DNA of 64,000 bases from Hydractinia symbiolongicarpus (lineage: Eukaryota; Cnidaria; Hydrozoa; Anthoathecata; Hydractiniidae): positions 374,001 through 438,000 of the forward strand of contig NC_079889.1 of NCBI RefSeq assembly GCF_029227915.1, given 5' to 3'. The notes beneath the pieces were generated by a model, which saw only the letters and a program-made list of their open reading frames with translations, was not told the origin of the DNA and made no database searches. Every line of letters begins with the position of its first letter. Positions within the stretch are counted from its first letter, which is position 1. A program made the translations under genes and the position numbers. This document shows, piece after piece, positions 49,739-60,569 of the stretch.

Positions 49739-52700
49739 ATGGACACTGTTTATCATGACAGCTCATTTGATGACATTATCAACGAAGTATGGAAGAAACC
49801 ACAAGTATTAAATAAAGTAAGCAGTTTTGCGAAACACTGGCGAAAGAAACATGAGGAGAAAGTCAAAACTCGTATTTACCAACTCCAAAACAAGAAGCAA
49901 ACTAGAGACTTAAAATTGCAAAAACAGGTTACTGAATTGTTGACTAGAAAACTGCCATTTGAATATCTAGCTCAAGATTGGCTGGAAGAACAAAAGGTAG
50001 CATTTTTTAATAGATAATATTAATAAGGCCATCTTTATTATTATTTTTTTTATAATACTAGTCCTTAACCCCGTAGGAATTGGCTTGTTGCTATACACGC
50101 AGGTACCATATTTGGCTCACAGACGCAAGTGTCTTATACACTTGCCTATTTTTTGGCAAATAAAAATGTCGAACAACCAATTTTTTTATTTACCTGCATT
50201 TTTTAATTTTTTCACAGCTTTCACAAACAAATAAAAACCGTTCACCTTAATCAAACAAATCATTGCATTAAATAGTAAATCAATACTGTAACCAATGTCT
50301 ACCTTGATTATTCTAAACCAATTTATAGGAGTGCTGGTACTAATATTATCACCATTAGGCTTGAATTTTCTCTACTGTGTGAAATAGAATTTGCATTGGA
50401 AAGGAAAATTTTTAAATGTAATCAGAATTTTGATAGTGGTTGCATTGAACTTTAAGAAATGATGTTAATTAAATTAAAGAAAAGCACAAGAGATGCAAAA
50501 TATTTGCGCATTTAAGTAAAATCTAAAAACCATGAAATTATCTTTCCTTATTAGATTGATTTCCCACTTAAAAACAAAACTGTTTTAAACGGAACGGAAC
50601 AAAAATACTTTAATTTGATTGGCTATCTAATAATTATTCGTTTTTTATAATTTATTCTTTCTTTCACAACAAGAAAAGTTGAAACCAATAAGATCCTATA
50701 AATCGCAATTTTCTAATCTCATCCAATACATTTATTTCGCAAGGGAAAATTCACATTAAATTAATAATTATCATAAAACAAAAATCTTAAAGAACTTGTA
50801 TGTAATGCTTTGTCTATTATGTTATTCAAATTGCTTCATGAACTTATTATTTATGTGTTTCTAATTTTACCCAGCCTTTTAATGCACTGGAATGCCCTGG
50901 CAATATTTTAATCCTTGATTTTTTGTTTAATTTTTAGGTAACGTTAGAAGCTAGAGCTTATCTCTTAGAGAAACTAATCCCAACTTTGATAATGGGTGTT
51001 GAGAAATTATTAATTGAAGTATTAAAACGAGACATGGTTGATGATCAAACTCTTACTGAGGACTTCAATCCAATAAACTTCTTGGCGCAGTTTTTGATGC
51101 GAAACAATCCCAAATATAGTAATTTTGCAGAATCATCGCCATATGCTAAAAGTATTAGAAAGATGCTGGATAATTTAAAGGAAAAAGCATTTGATTATGG
51201 CAAGTTATTCTCTTTCTGCTATTGCATTTGTTTATGTGTTTGGAAGAGATGTTGACATCATTCCAAAGTCAAAACAATAGTGAGAAATAAATTTTGTAGC
51301 TATAACCCTTAAATTACATTTGTAAAAAATAGCCCTTTATTTGGTAAATGTGTCAGTTTTTTGCATCGCCTGCAAGAGCCAAAAAGCTTAGAAAAATTAG
51401 AACCTGTCAATGTCGGTTGTAAACGGAAGGGAAAGTTGTACAAACTGTTCAAACATGTTAACTGATGCAGCTTATTATACAATGTATATGTTGTATAACG
51501 TGATAGATGACGTCAGGGTTGAAATTAGCAGGTCTCAATTCGCAATTTGTGAATTAAAAAGCTGTATATACTTTGAATCCATCTACGAAGAAGATGTGAT
51601 GCTCTCTAGGAAAACCGACCACTTCTATTTTAAAACAATATAATTGCGTATATTGTATTTTCAAAAATACGAATTTCTTATTTTTAAAAATACAGGTATT
51701 TCGTATTTGCAAATACCATTTTTTTATTGATTGTTGTATTATGTATTCCTATGATAACAAAATTATAGCAAGGATGAATGACAAATACCCTGTAGTGCTC
51801 CCAGGTGACAGCTGCAAAGTATTATGCTTCTCTACAGTCAGCATGTTTAAATTGTTTGCCCCAGGCTTCAGATATTACCTGGTTATGGTTACAGTCTTTA
51901 AAGTTTTATTCTTCCCAAATACATTTTTCCTTCTGGAACATGACTCAACATAGCAAGTCCCTCTCTAGAAGACAACTTGATCTTATGAAACAAGATTACG
52001 TTTATTTGGATTAGTACTACCTCAATAAGTGCATTGTTAAGCAAAAATAAAATACACCAATTTACTCCATTAAATATGACTCATATTTACTTGTGGTAAA
52101 AAGTAAAGTATAAAAAACAAGATTAAAATAGCACAACCTTTCGGTAAAAACCATCCTCAGTGCCTACATAGATGTAATAACTTTTATTGTGAACGTATTT
52201 TTACGGTATGAGTTTTTTACTTATATACAATAAAATATAACTACCATCAAGAAGGCAATTGTCATTTACTACATACATCACATTTTGTTATCATGCATGT
52301 ATATCAGCTGATAAACATTTTGTGATAACGTAGACGTATACATTTCTGTCACGTCACTCCATTTCTAAAAAGCAGAAGTTTTTTAGATTCAAGTTGTTCA
52401 TTTAATTTTAGACATTTCAAAACAATAAATAAATCTTCTAACCTCGTTCTCAGGGGTGCTTTTATCAATATTTTCCAATTAACCTGATGATCAGGATTAT
52501 GGTAAATATGGTTAGCTGGTTCGGAATTCTTGGTTGGATTATTATGCTCATTCCAGCGAACCTAGGTATTTCATCTTGTTTTGCCAATGTAAGATGTGTT
52601 CAAGCGGTATATGTTCATAAATAACGCAAGAAGGGTATTGATTTCAATCTTTTAGTGAAAACAGTTATCGTATCTTTTTTGTATTCCATTTTATTGCAAT

Positions 52701-55700
52701 TTCAAACTTTTTATTTGTAAACTTGTGAAACTTTGAAATGAATGATTTGGAAACTTCATTTTCTTCACAAAGTGGAACTTCTAAAAGGATGAATGGTTTT
52801 GGTAAGTCAAAGAGGTTTGGTGGAATTATAACTCTTCATCATCGGTGTTTATAGTTAGTAAATCTTGAAATTGATTAATGACGTTTTCCACAAACCTGGA
52901 AGGGAAATTTACATTTCGAATTTTTTTCCTTCTTACATTCTTCTCCATTTCAAAGTCATTCGAGATACGATTTGCACGATTGAGATCATCATCGATAGCA
53001 TTCCTTTTGTATCATTTTGGAATTTGTGATGACCAATGTGTAAGATATTTGGATGTTTTTCTGACACTTGTTTACTAATTTGGTGTCCAAGAATCTTTCA
53101 GGGTTAACTTCAATAGTGAACAATATCTTTGGATGATAAACATTCAGGTAATCAAGCAATTCATCTTGCTGATTCTTTATTCGCCTGTTTATGACATCAT
53201 CTACGTATCGTTTATAAAACCATATTTACTTCTTGCCAAACTTTTTTTATGATAAGCCTATAATTCTGTTTGTGATTACAAACAAACAAATTTTAAAGTT
53301 TATGCTCACAAGTGCGTTTTGACTTGTTTAAATTGACTTGTCAATGACCACTTTATTGCTACAAAGTTTTATTGACATCTTTTTTTAACTTCAAAGGTTT
53401 CGTTGACTGTAACGTGGGTTATTTTATAAAGAAGGCATTCTAGAAAGTGAGATTTTATGCTGCTTTACCTAACCTGACACCTACTTTAAAAAATGGCCTA
53501 AAAAATGACAATTTTAGTAAATGCTTGCATTTAAGCTTGTTGCTTATTGTTGAATGGGTGTTCTATTTATAAACAGGTGATGAAAATAAACTTTCTCGGT
53601 TGAAAGCGGAAGCGAAGAAACGTTTGATTGAAGCTGAAAAGCTAAAGAAAATGAACATGTGGAAAGGAAAAAGTCAACCAGACACTTTAAAGGAAATGTA
53701 TGTGAAATGGACTGGTGACAGGAAGGCTGTGATCAGTTTGTCTCTGGTATGTTGTTCTTTAAAAGCTCTGCCTCTCATGGTGCGCTTTTAATGTTTTAGG
53801 GAATTATAAGAAGCTGCAATGTTTTTTTATCACAATTTTATTTTACTGTGTGTGTTTTAAATTTTCAGCAGCATAATTTATGTCAAGGATAACTAAGATT
53901 TTTTAGCAAAAGTTTTAAAAAAATCTTTTATAAAATGATTTATACCGTAAACTTTTAAACAGCATTTTTTAATACTGAAAGACCCGGACCTTGGTATCTT
54001 TAATGCTGAATGTTCCCAAATGAGTTTAAGGTGTTGTGTTTTGTGCTCATAGGTGCAAAGTGCGTTAAGATCATTTCAAGATTCTCTGATGATGATGCCT
54101 ACAGACAGACAACAAGGTATTGCTTTGTGAATTTAAAATTGTTGACGTTCATGTATGAGTATTGCAAATGTTGTATTGGTTTCAAAATGCATGTATGTTT
54201 CTTACCAAGTGGTTACTAAGGTGTTGCTAAGAAGATATAGGTCCTAGTACAAATCAGATTTAAAGAAAATGTGTTGATCCAGTGAAATACCATCATTTTT
54301 TACGTCAAAGATGTCATTATTTTATTTTTCTCCCCTCAACCAACTAAAACATGTTTTTTATAAGTCTACCAAGACTATGTCAGTAGTGCTTGGGAAAATA
54401 GCTTATTTTTGACACGTGACGTAATTTCTGATGCCCATGACGTCATCAAATTTTTTTTTTATACCTGAGATCTATTTGTATTAGACTTTCAACAAATATG
54501 CGAAATTTATCTCCGAAGCATAAGTAGGTCCAGATTTATGGCCTGCAGACACTTCATGTCCCCACCAGTGGCACAGGCCAAAAATGACTGGCGTTAATAC
54601 TTTTTTATGAAGTTCAAGGATCTCTTTTTTTATTCTATTGTAAAAAATGTATTATTTTTCCCCAAAAATTGTGATAAACACTGTAAAAATAAGGTTTGCA
54701 GAAACTGGGCCATTTTTTTTGGCTTTCCCTGATAGACAGCCACTGTAACTTAATAATAAAAGCATGTGGTAAGTTTTGAATTTTCAAATTTTTGTCGCTT
54801 CGTTAAATTAGAATTTCCACAATTTTTTTCAAATTTTAGTTAAATTGAGTATTTCAGAATATCTCTATTTTCTATAGTCCCTTATATAAATTTTCATATA
54901 AGTGCAACTTTTGTAGTTCAATTAATTCAAAATGTTTTTAGCTTTCCAACCTTGGGCTTACAAGATAAACCCAAGGTTGGGTTACTTTTAAGTTACAAGA
55001 TAAGCCGATTTTTCAAAAACTTTCAAAATGGATGAAAATGCATACTGTGCTGTTAGGTTATTTGGATTTTGTAAGTTAAAAACGTGAACCACAAAAGAAA
55101 TGCCTTGCGTATTAATTAAAAATGTTCGGCGACATCAGGGGAAAATGACGACATCCACTTTGTCTGTCACAGAGACATGGAACTGGCGTATTATTATATA
55201 GATACATTTTTATCATTTTTTTTAAAATAATATTACTAAAACTGTGTTTAATGATGCTGTTAGGGCTCAAAATTTTTCCAAGTTGATTTTTTAGACATAG
55301 CTATTCAATTTCTTATTGCTTTTTCATTATATGTTTGCCTTTTACAGAAGTAAAAACCATGTTTAGCATGTGTTATGAATTGCATGACTAGTTATTTACT
55401 CATAATCACAACCTAACTAATAACGTACACAGCTTGTAGTAAGATAAAACAAGTATGCATGGTTGGATACACCTTCTTTCTTTACCGGCACACAAATTAT
55501 GTGTGTAATTTTGTTTAAAAACTGTTTTCTCAGCTACCCTTATCATCTTTTCTTTGGCTATTTTGTAATAGTGTTGTTGTAAAGTGTATTGGGCAAAGAA
55601 ATGCTGTCCTTATGCTGATGTAAAATAGTAATGCTGTTGCCATACTTGTCTTAGACTCTTTCGTTCATTAACAGCAAAATATGTAATCATCGTTGATAAA

Positions 55701-56866
55701 CCAAAGTTTACAGCAATTAAAGGGACTACAAAAACAAAATCTAGTTTCCAAAAAAGTTTCACTTAACCCTATTCAGTCTGGGGGGGGGGCAGATTCCGCA
55801 ACCAGCCCCCCCCCCCCCCCCCCCTGGCAGGTTTTTTTTAATAATTGCTATGTTATATGGCTATGAAACTTACTGAGTTTCAATATTTATCTATTAGACA
55901 CTTGCATGCCAAATCTTTAGGTACCTTTCACAGGCTTTGATATTGGCCACCCATACCTTTCACAGGCTTTGATATTGGCCATTACTCGAAACTACCCCTA
56001 AAAATCTCTATGAAATCCTTATAATGGGGAAAATTTAATAACTTCTGTTAGGATTATCCTTAGAAGTTGAAACTGGCAACACGACTTTATTTTATTAGGA
56101 AGAATCATTTTGCATAATTTGGACACGTGATTAATCTGATTTCCCGATTTTGTCGGATTTTACCCGAAAATTTGAAAAAAACGGATTTTCAGACAATTTT
56201 TGGCAATTTTTTATGAGATCCACGTAAAAACCGGAAAATGTGTTAAATAACTTTTATTTAGCTTTCAGAAACTTGAAACAGAATCTAAAAATTCGCTCTG
56301 GAATAAAAGTAATTAAATTTTAAGCAGATAGTGGCATTTTTAACAAATTTGAAGCTTCTGATGACGTCACAGAAAATGTGCTGACGCAAGCAAAAATTTA
56401 TTCCTGCCATTTTTTTCCTTTTATGATGTATTATAAGCATGCCAAGTTTTATTCAATTTGAACAACCCTATATGAAACTTTATTAAGGGGGGGGGGGGGG
56501 GCGGATTTCACCCCCCACCCCCACCCCCCTTAAGTAGCATTAAACAGAGCAAAATAAATGATAATAAATCAGGATTTAAATTATTGTATAAACGCAGTTG
56601 TTGAGGTACTGTTATGTTATTTTAGGTCTAATGTATGCTTTTAAAGTTGAAGAGACAGATATCACTGGTAAACTTATCAACATTAAAGATTTTGTTGAGG
56701 TATATATCTGTTCTTTCTTGATTAGGATATTTAAAGGTTTTTGGGTACCATCAAAACCAAACGTTTTTTGTGAAAGCAAGTTTTACTAAAAATATTTTTC
56801 TTTGCAACTAGTGCGCTGCCAACAAATACTGTATATGTGGACTACTTTCCCGCACTTCAGCAAAAG
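49739..56866 (+). CDS. EFCAB5: EFCAB5-like protein, 5' part (six exons)
   Basis: Exons: 49739-49996, 50938-51199, 53577-53746, 54053-54116, 56626-56699 and, less surely, 56812-56866. Phases agree throughout (883 nt, 294 codons plus one base). The start ATG is preceded by an in-frame TGA at 49724. Exon 1 reads [18 protein letters not shown] and [15 protein letters not shown]. Exon 2 continues with [20 protein letters not shown] and [19 protein letters not shown], the latter like a DPY30-type helix. Exon 3 is Lys/Glu-rich and probably coiled coil. Exon 5 ([14 protein letters not shown]) resembles half an EF-hand. This order is what I recall of EFCAB5, a large EF-hand protein linked to cilia and sperm; the name rests on motif memory. 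The second intron has a GC donor (TATG|GCAAGT). Vertebrate EFCAB5 is much longer, and I found no further exons after 56866. Confidence 0.65.
50058..50130 (-). mobile_element. Helitron-like 3' end fragment
   Basis: The minus strand ends GGGGTTAAGGACTAG followed by T. It shares GGTACCATATTTGGCTCACA (plus strand) with the truncated copy at 1772-1822. No clear 3' hairpin remains and the 5' end cannot be placed. It lies in intron 1 of the EFCAB5-like gene. Confidence 0.4.
51330..52120. other. Intronic stretch with unexplained frames
   Basis: Frames at 51410-51643, 51741-51953 and 51805-52014 (plus) overlap and carry no motif I know. The last one ([16 protein letters not shown]) follows an AG and could be exon-like, but it does not fit the phase between the flanking EFCAB5-like exons, which join directly without it. 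Confidence 0.3.
52131..53240 (-). mobile_element. Decayed Penelope-like element of a second lineage
   Basis: Read on the minus strand: FYKRYVDDV near 53200 (RT catalytic motif YVDD), [20 protein letters not shown], then a worn middle. Near 52.4-52.6 kb come [14 protein letters not shown] or a close variant in shifted frames, [30 protein letters not shown] and a stop at 52349. This is the C-terminal GIY-YIG part of classic Penelope elements. The 3' region ends with CTGAGGATGGTTTTTACCGA near 52145, a hairpin-and-core motif like the one in the 27.9-kb PLE. Multiple stops and frameshifts make it non-coding. It lies in the third-exon intron (51200-53576) of the EFCAB5-like gene, antisense to it. 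Confidence 0.75.
55100..55202 (-). mobile_element. Helitron-like 5' end fragment
   Basis: The minus strand begins TCTATATAATAATACGCC after an A and has GTCTCTGTGACAGACAAAG, like the 5' part of the 15-kb copy. No hairpin or CTAG end was found, so it is a fragment or a different subfamily. It lies in an intron of the EFCAB5-like gene. Confidence 0.35.
55780..55824. repeat. G-run/C-run inverted tract 1
   Basis: Ten G, then CAGATTCCGCAACCAG, then nineteen C. It can fold as a hairpin or form a G-quadruplex on one strand. Runs of this length are also prone to sequencing error. Confidence 0.7.
55922..55980. repeat. Tandem duplication, 32-bp period
   Basis: TACCTTTCACAGGCTTTGAT followed by ATTGGCC occurs at 55922 and again at 55954, identical over 27 bases. 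Confidence 0.8.
56487..56529. repeat. G-run/C-run inverted tract 2
   Basis: Fifteen G, then CGGATTTCA, then C-rich CCCCCCACCCCCACC. It has the same plan and a similar core (CRGATTYC) as the tract at 55780, so the two may be copies of one small element. Confidence 0.65.
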
Positions 56867-57521
56867 GTTTATTGCATTTTCAGCACAATTAATTGTGCCA
56901 ATGACCCTTACTGTGAAAAAACAATGCAGCCAAAACATATTTTGCGTTCAATCTCATCCATGTTTTCCACAATAATTAAAGAAATATTATTGCTCTTATT
57001 ATATTTCTTTGTGCTCTTTTTAATTTGTTGTCAAAGGCTTTAAATAACAATCAGATACAAGATGACGGGTGAACAACATAAAACCTATTATAAAAAACAT
57101 AACAAAAAGTAGCTATAAATTAGACTGAAACAATGGATAAAAATATAAAAAATTGATAATAAAAGAATATATTTAAATTAAATATTTTTATTTTCCACCA
57201 GTACTATGTTAGCCATTTGGTTTTTGTTTGTGAATGCTGTGCTAGCTACATTTGAAAGAAAAAAAGCAGCCTTAAGAATAAGATTGTATGCTCCTACACA
57301 TAAGCAAGTTAAAATTATCAAAACTTTTCTAGATTTAATTTGTATCCAAAGAAAAAAAATGTTGGCAAAAATTTGCTAACAATAAATTATAAAGGAAGAT
57401 GTGTTAAACCATTGTCGTTAGCAATACTTACAATTCTGTAAAACGTGTTAGAAAATTAACAGTGTTCTAATTTTTAAATAGTTTTTGTTTTTTTAAATTA
57501 CGAAAATAACAACACATCTTG

Positions 57522-60500
57522 TTAGCTTTCTTCGTCCTTGCTTTCCCACTCAGTCACAAAAAATTGCAACAGGAAAGTTAAAAATGTTATGAACACCAAA
57601 ATATCATATGCACATACATTCTCTTCAATGATATTTATAACGGCTGAAATTGTCCCATAAATATATACAAATATCAAAATACTGTAGAAAAGGCAGAGAA
57701 AGTCAAATATCCATCTGTTTCGTATACATTTTCCAAGCATGTTGCAGATGTGATAAGTCATTGCTAGCATGTCAATAGAAGCCATTAAAGTGACAGATAT
57801 AGTCAGTATTACTTTTTTTGAGATCCGGCATTCTTGGTCTTCAGTTTCCTCAGCTATTTTTTGACAAAATCCCACTCCGTCAATTGTTAGGTTATCTATT
57901 AAAAGCAAGTTTATTTATTTTTTAAAGAAAAACTCGTTAGAATTTCAAGGAAAGAAAGTTTTATCTTTTGAGATAGAAATTTTTGAAATCACTTTTAATT
58001 AGAATTCGCTGTTTTTTGTAAGTAAACTATTATCTACATCTTATGTACAAATGGATATTTTCCCTGTTTGTGTATAAATGAAAGGATATAATACAATAGA
58101 GTTTTCTGGTTTGGAGCTTTTAAAAAAAGAAAAGTGAGCAGAATTTTGTGTAAGCTACTTTTATACCAAATAGAATCATGTGAAACATCTAAGCAAATTA
58201 TTAGATGAATGTTTTTATTTTTTTTATATATGCTAGATACTTTTTTCATTTATAGTAGGCTTTGGGTATTATAACGTACTGATGGGTAAAACTACTCCAT
58301 AATGAAGACAATAGAAGAGAATTGTGAAGCCACATATTAATGTATTCATACTTCCACTAACGTAGGAAGTCCAAATAATCGCAAAAGAATAACTTTAAAA
58401 ACTGAAAAATTTCCAACATGTTTTTTGTCTGACTGCTTAATTAGTACGTTGACATCTGCCATAGAAATTGCTGGGTGATGATGAAATGCACTAACCATTG
58501 CCATGTTGTTCGGCAGCCAAAGAAATTTACTTATTATATGTTGTATAAAGAAGAAGAATTAATATCCACACACTACTTACTACTTACTTAAAATAAGCAC
58601 AGTTAGACATAGAACCGTGTGTAGAAGAAGAAAAATGGTGTATGATACCAAACAGTTTCTTTGTCGTTTTCTTTTTTTTTCTAAAAAAATAACAAACAGC
58701 AAGTTATAGCACATTTTTTTCATCAAGAAAGATTTCTTAGAAAATTTCTTTAAGCACTATTATAAGCATGCTTTATAATTTAAATGTGCAGACCAGATAA
58801 AAATACATTGAGGTGTTGTGTTTAAGGTATTCCTTTATCTTTTTTTATTATTTGATAAACAGTTTGATTGGTGGACACTCTCTTGATTTTAAGGACTTTG
58901 ACTGCTATTTTGTTATTTATCTTGGCTAATACTGCCAGTGGGTGCAAAATTGTGGACCAGTTTTTCCATTTTGTTGCATAAAGGAATTCTCTGTTCATAT
59001 GCAGAGAAGTGTTCAGTGCAAAAGAGTAGTGTCCAAATACAGAAGAGATTTGTTTGAATCATAGAATAGAAGTGTATTTTAATTAGAACAGAAATAGGGT
59101 CTATCCTACATTTAAATTTCATCACTATTAAATTATTACACTAGACTAGAGACTAGGTGACTAGAGTAGAACAACTTTTACTTCGATGTGTTTGTTAACA
59201 TTATTAATAATAATTAGGCTTAATTAAATATATTTTTAGATAATTTCTTTTTGTCTTAGATACTTTTTTATGTTGGTAGCAGAAACATCCTGTCATTAGT
59301 GGTCAGTTTTTGTATGTTGCCGCATTTGTTGATAAATATAGTTTTAATGACGCTGTGGTTGCAATAAATTGGGACTTTAATGACAGCTGCTGTACAATGG
59401 AGGGAATGCTGTCAAAACTTTCAAGAGTACAATTTATAAGTTACGAAATAAAGAGAAACTTTAAAAGTGGACAGAGCTAAAATCCCCAATTTTGCAGCAA
59501 CTGTTTATTTCTTATACTTAACCTGATCTAAAGCAAGAATAAATATGAACTATCGGGGACAGTAGTGGCCGCAATCTCTAATTAATGCCTGTTATAAACA
59601 TGTGGTTTTTAACATCATCCTCAACATAGCAAACATAACCACAACATAATCTTACCTTGTCTGGTGTAATTTGAAAGCTAAAAAAAAGAATTGCAATGTG
59701 ACTGAGAAATAAAATTATGTTAACTCAAGCATTTTAATCTAGTTAAAATGTAACAATTTACAATACGTCAAATGAAGTGTGCTAAGGTTAAGCTATACAA
59801 GTTATTTAACCTGGAAGGAAAGGGGCAGAACAGATGTTGCCACATGTAAATTTATAGGTAAAATCTAAATGCTAGTTCGATGTTGTAACCCCGTTTTAGT
59901 TTCTCAGGTCAATTCTTAGTTTTTTTTATTTGATAACACAAAATAAACAATGCTATGTATTGTTTTGGACTTACCATTTTTCCCACATTTCTTTCTGTGA
60001 GAATAAGTTCAATGTTGCTAGTATTCGACTGTCTATGCAAATCAATACTGAAAGGAATAATCGTTTCTCCAATGTTAATGTTGTTTTTTTGCACAGCAGG
60101 TATCTTTCTGAAACTGTTGTGTGTTCTGTTTACATTTGAAATAATGGTAATTCTTGAATCCTCCTCAAATTTCTTTCCACTGGGTATTTGACTTTCCCTA
60201 GGTTTGTGACTTTCGCTGCATGTGTGGCTTCTACTGTATGTGTGGTTTTTACGGCATGTGTAAGTTTCACTGCATGTGTGGCTTTCACTGCATGTGTGAT
60301 TTTCATTGTTTATGTGGCTGTCACTGCAAGTGTGATTTTCAATGCAAATGTGACTTTTATTGTTTATGTGGCTTTTACTGCATGTGTGGCTTTCATCAGG
60401 TGTGTTGCATTCATTGCGAACATGACTACCACTGGGTGTATGGCTGTCATCATGTGTGTGGCTTTCACTAAATGTATGGTTTCCACTAGGTGTACTGCTT

Positions 60501-60565
60501 TCATTAGCCATGTTTAAAGCAGCAATGTCTTTTGAATTACTTTTCTCTTGTAACATGTTGCTCAT
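57522..60565 (-). CDS. Unknown four-TM protein with Cys/His hexapeptide repeats
   Basis: Four exons: 59975-60565, 59656-59677, 58588-58680, 57522-57895. All acceptors are AG and donors GT. Phases agree (0, then 1 base, then 1 base) and give a complete 359-residue protein from an ATG with an in-frame TAA just before it to a stop at 57522. Residues about 30-120 are a hexapeptide repeat around ESHTCS, SHINNK and NHTCSD, rich in Cys and His. Then follow FRKIPAVQKNNINIG, a basic KKRKRQR and a membrane segment (LVSYTIFLLLHTVLCLTVLI). A loop with two Cys and an N-L-T site comes next, then three more membrane segments (near ILTISVTLMASIDMLAMTY, FDFLCLFYSILIFVYIYG, ILVFITFLTFLLQFFV) and an acidic tail ESKDEES. 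Positive-inside logic puts the repeat domain in the cytosol. I recognise no family. Metal binding by the repeats is only a guess. Convergent with the EFCAB5-like gene. Confidence 0.65.
60200..60462 (-). repeat. Coding minisatellite, 18-bp unit for ESHTCS
   Basis: About fourteen degenerate 18-bp units, typically GAAAGCCACACATGCAGT on the minus strand, inside exon 1 of the four-TM gene. Variants read NHTCSD, SHINNK, SHICIE, TYTCRK. The plus strand shows Cys-rich shadow frames over the same stretch, which are not genes. Confidence 0.8.
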
Positions 60566-60569
60566 TTAC

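Noticed and set aside
60188-60517. Plus-strand Cys-rich frames (CGFYCMCGF-type repeats) that could suggest a metallothionein-like protein
   Set aside because: Antisense of the 18-bp coding repeat of the four-TM gene, which has a supported start and spliced continuation on the minus strand.
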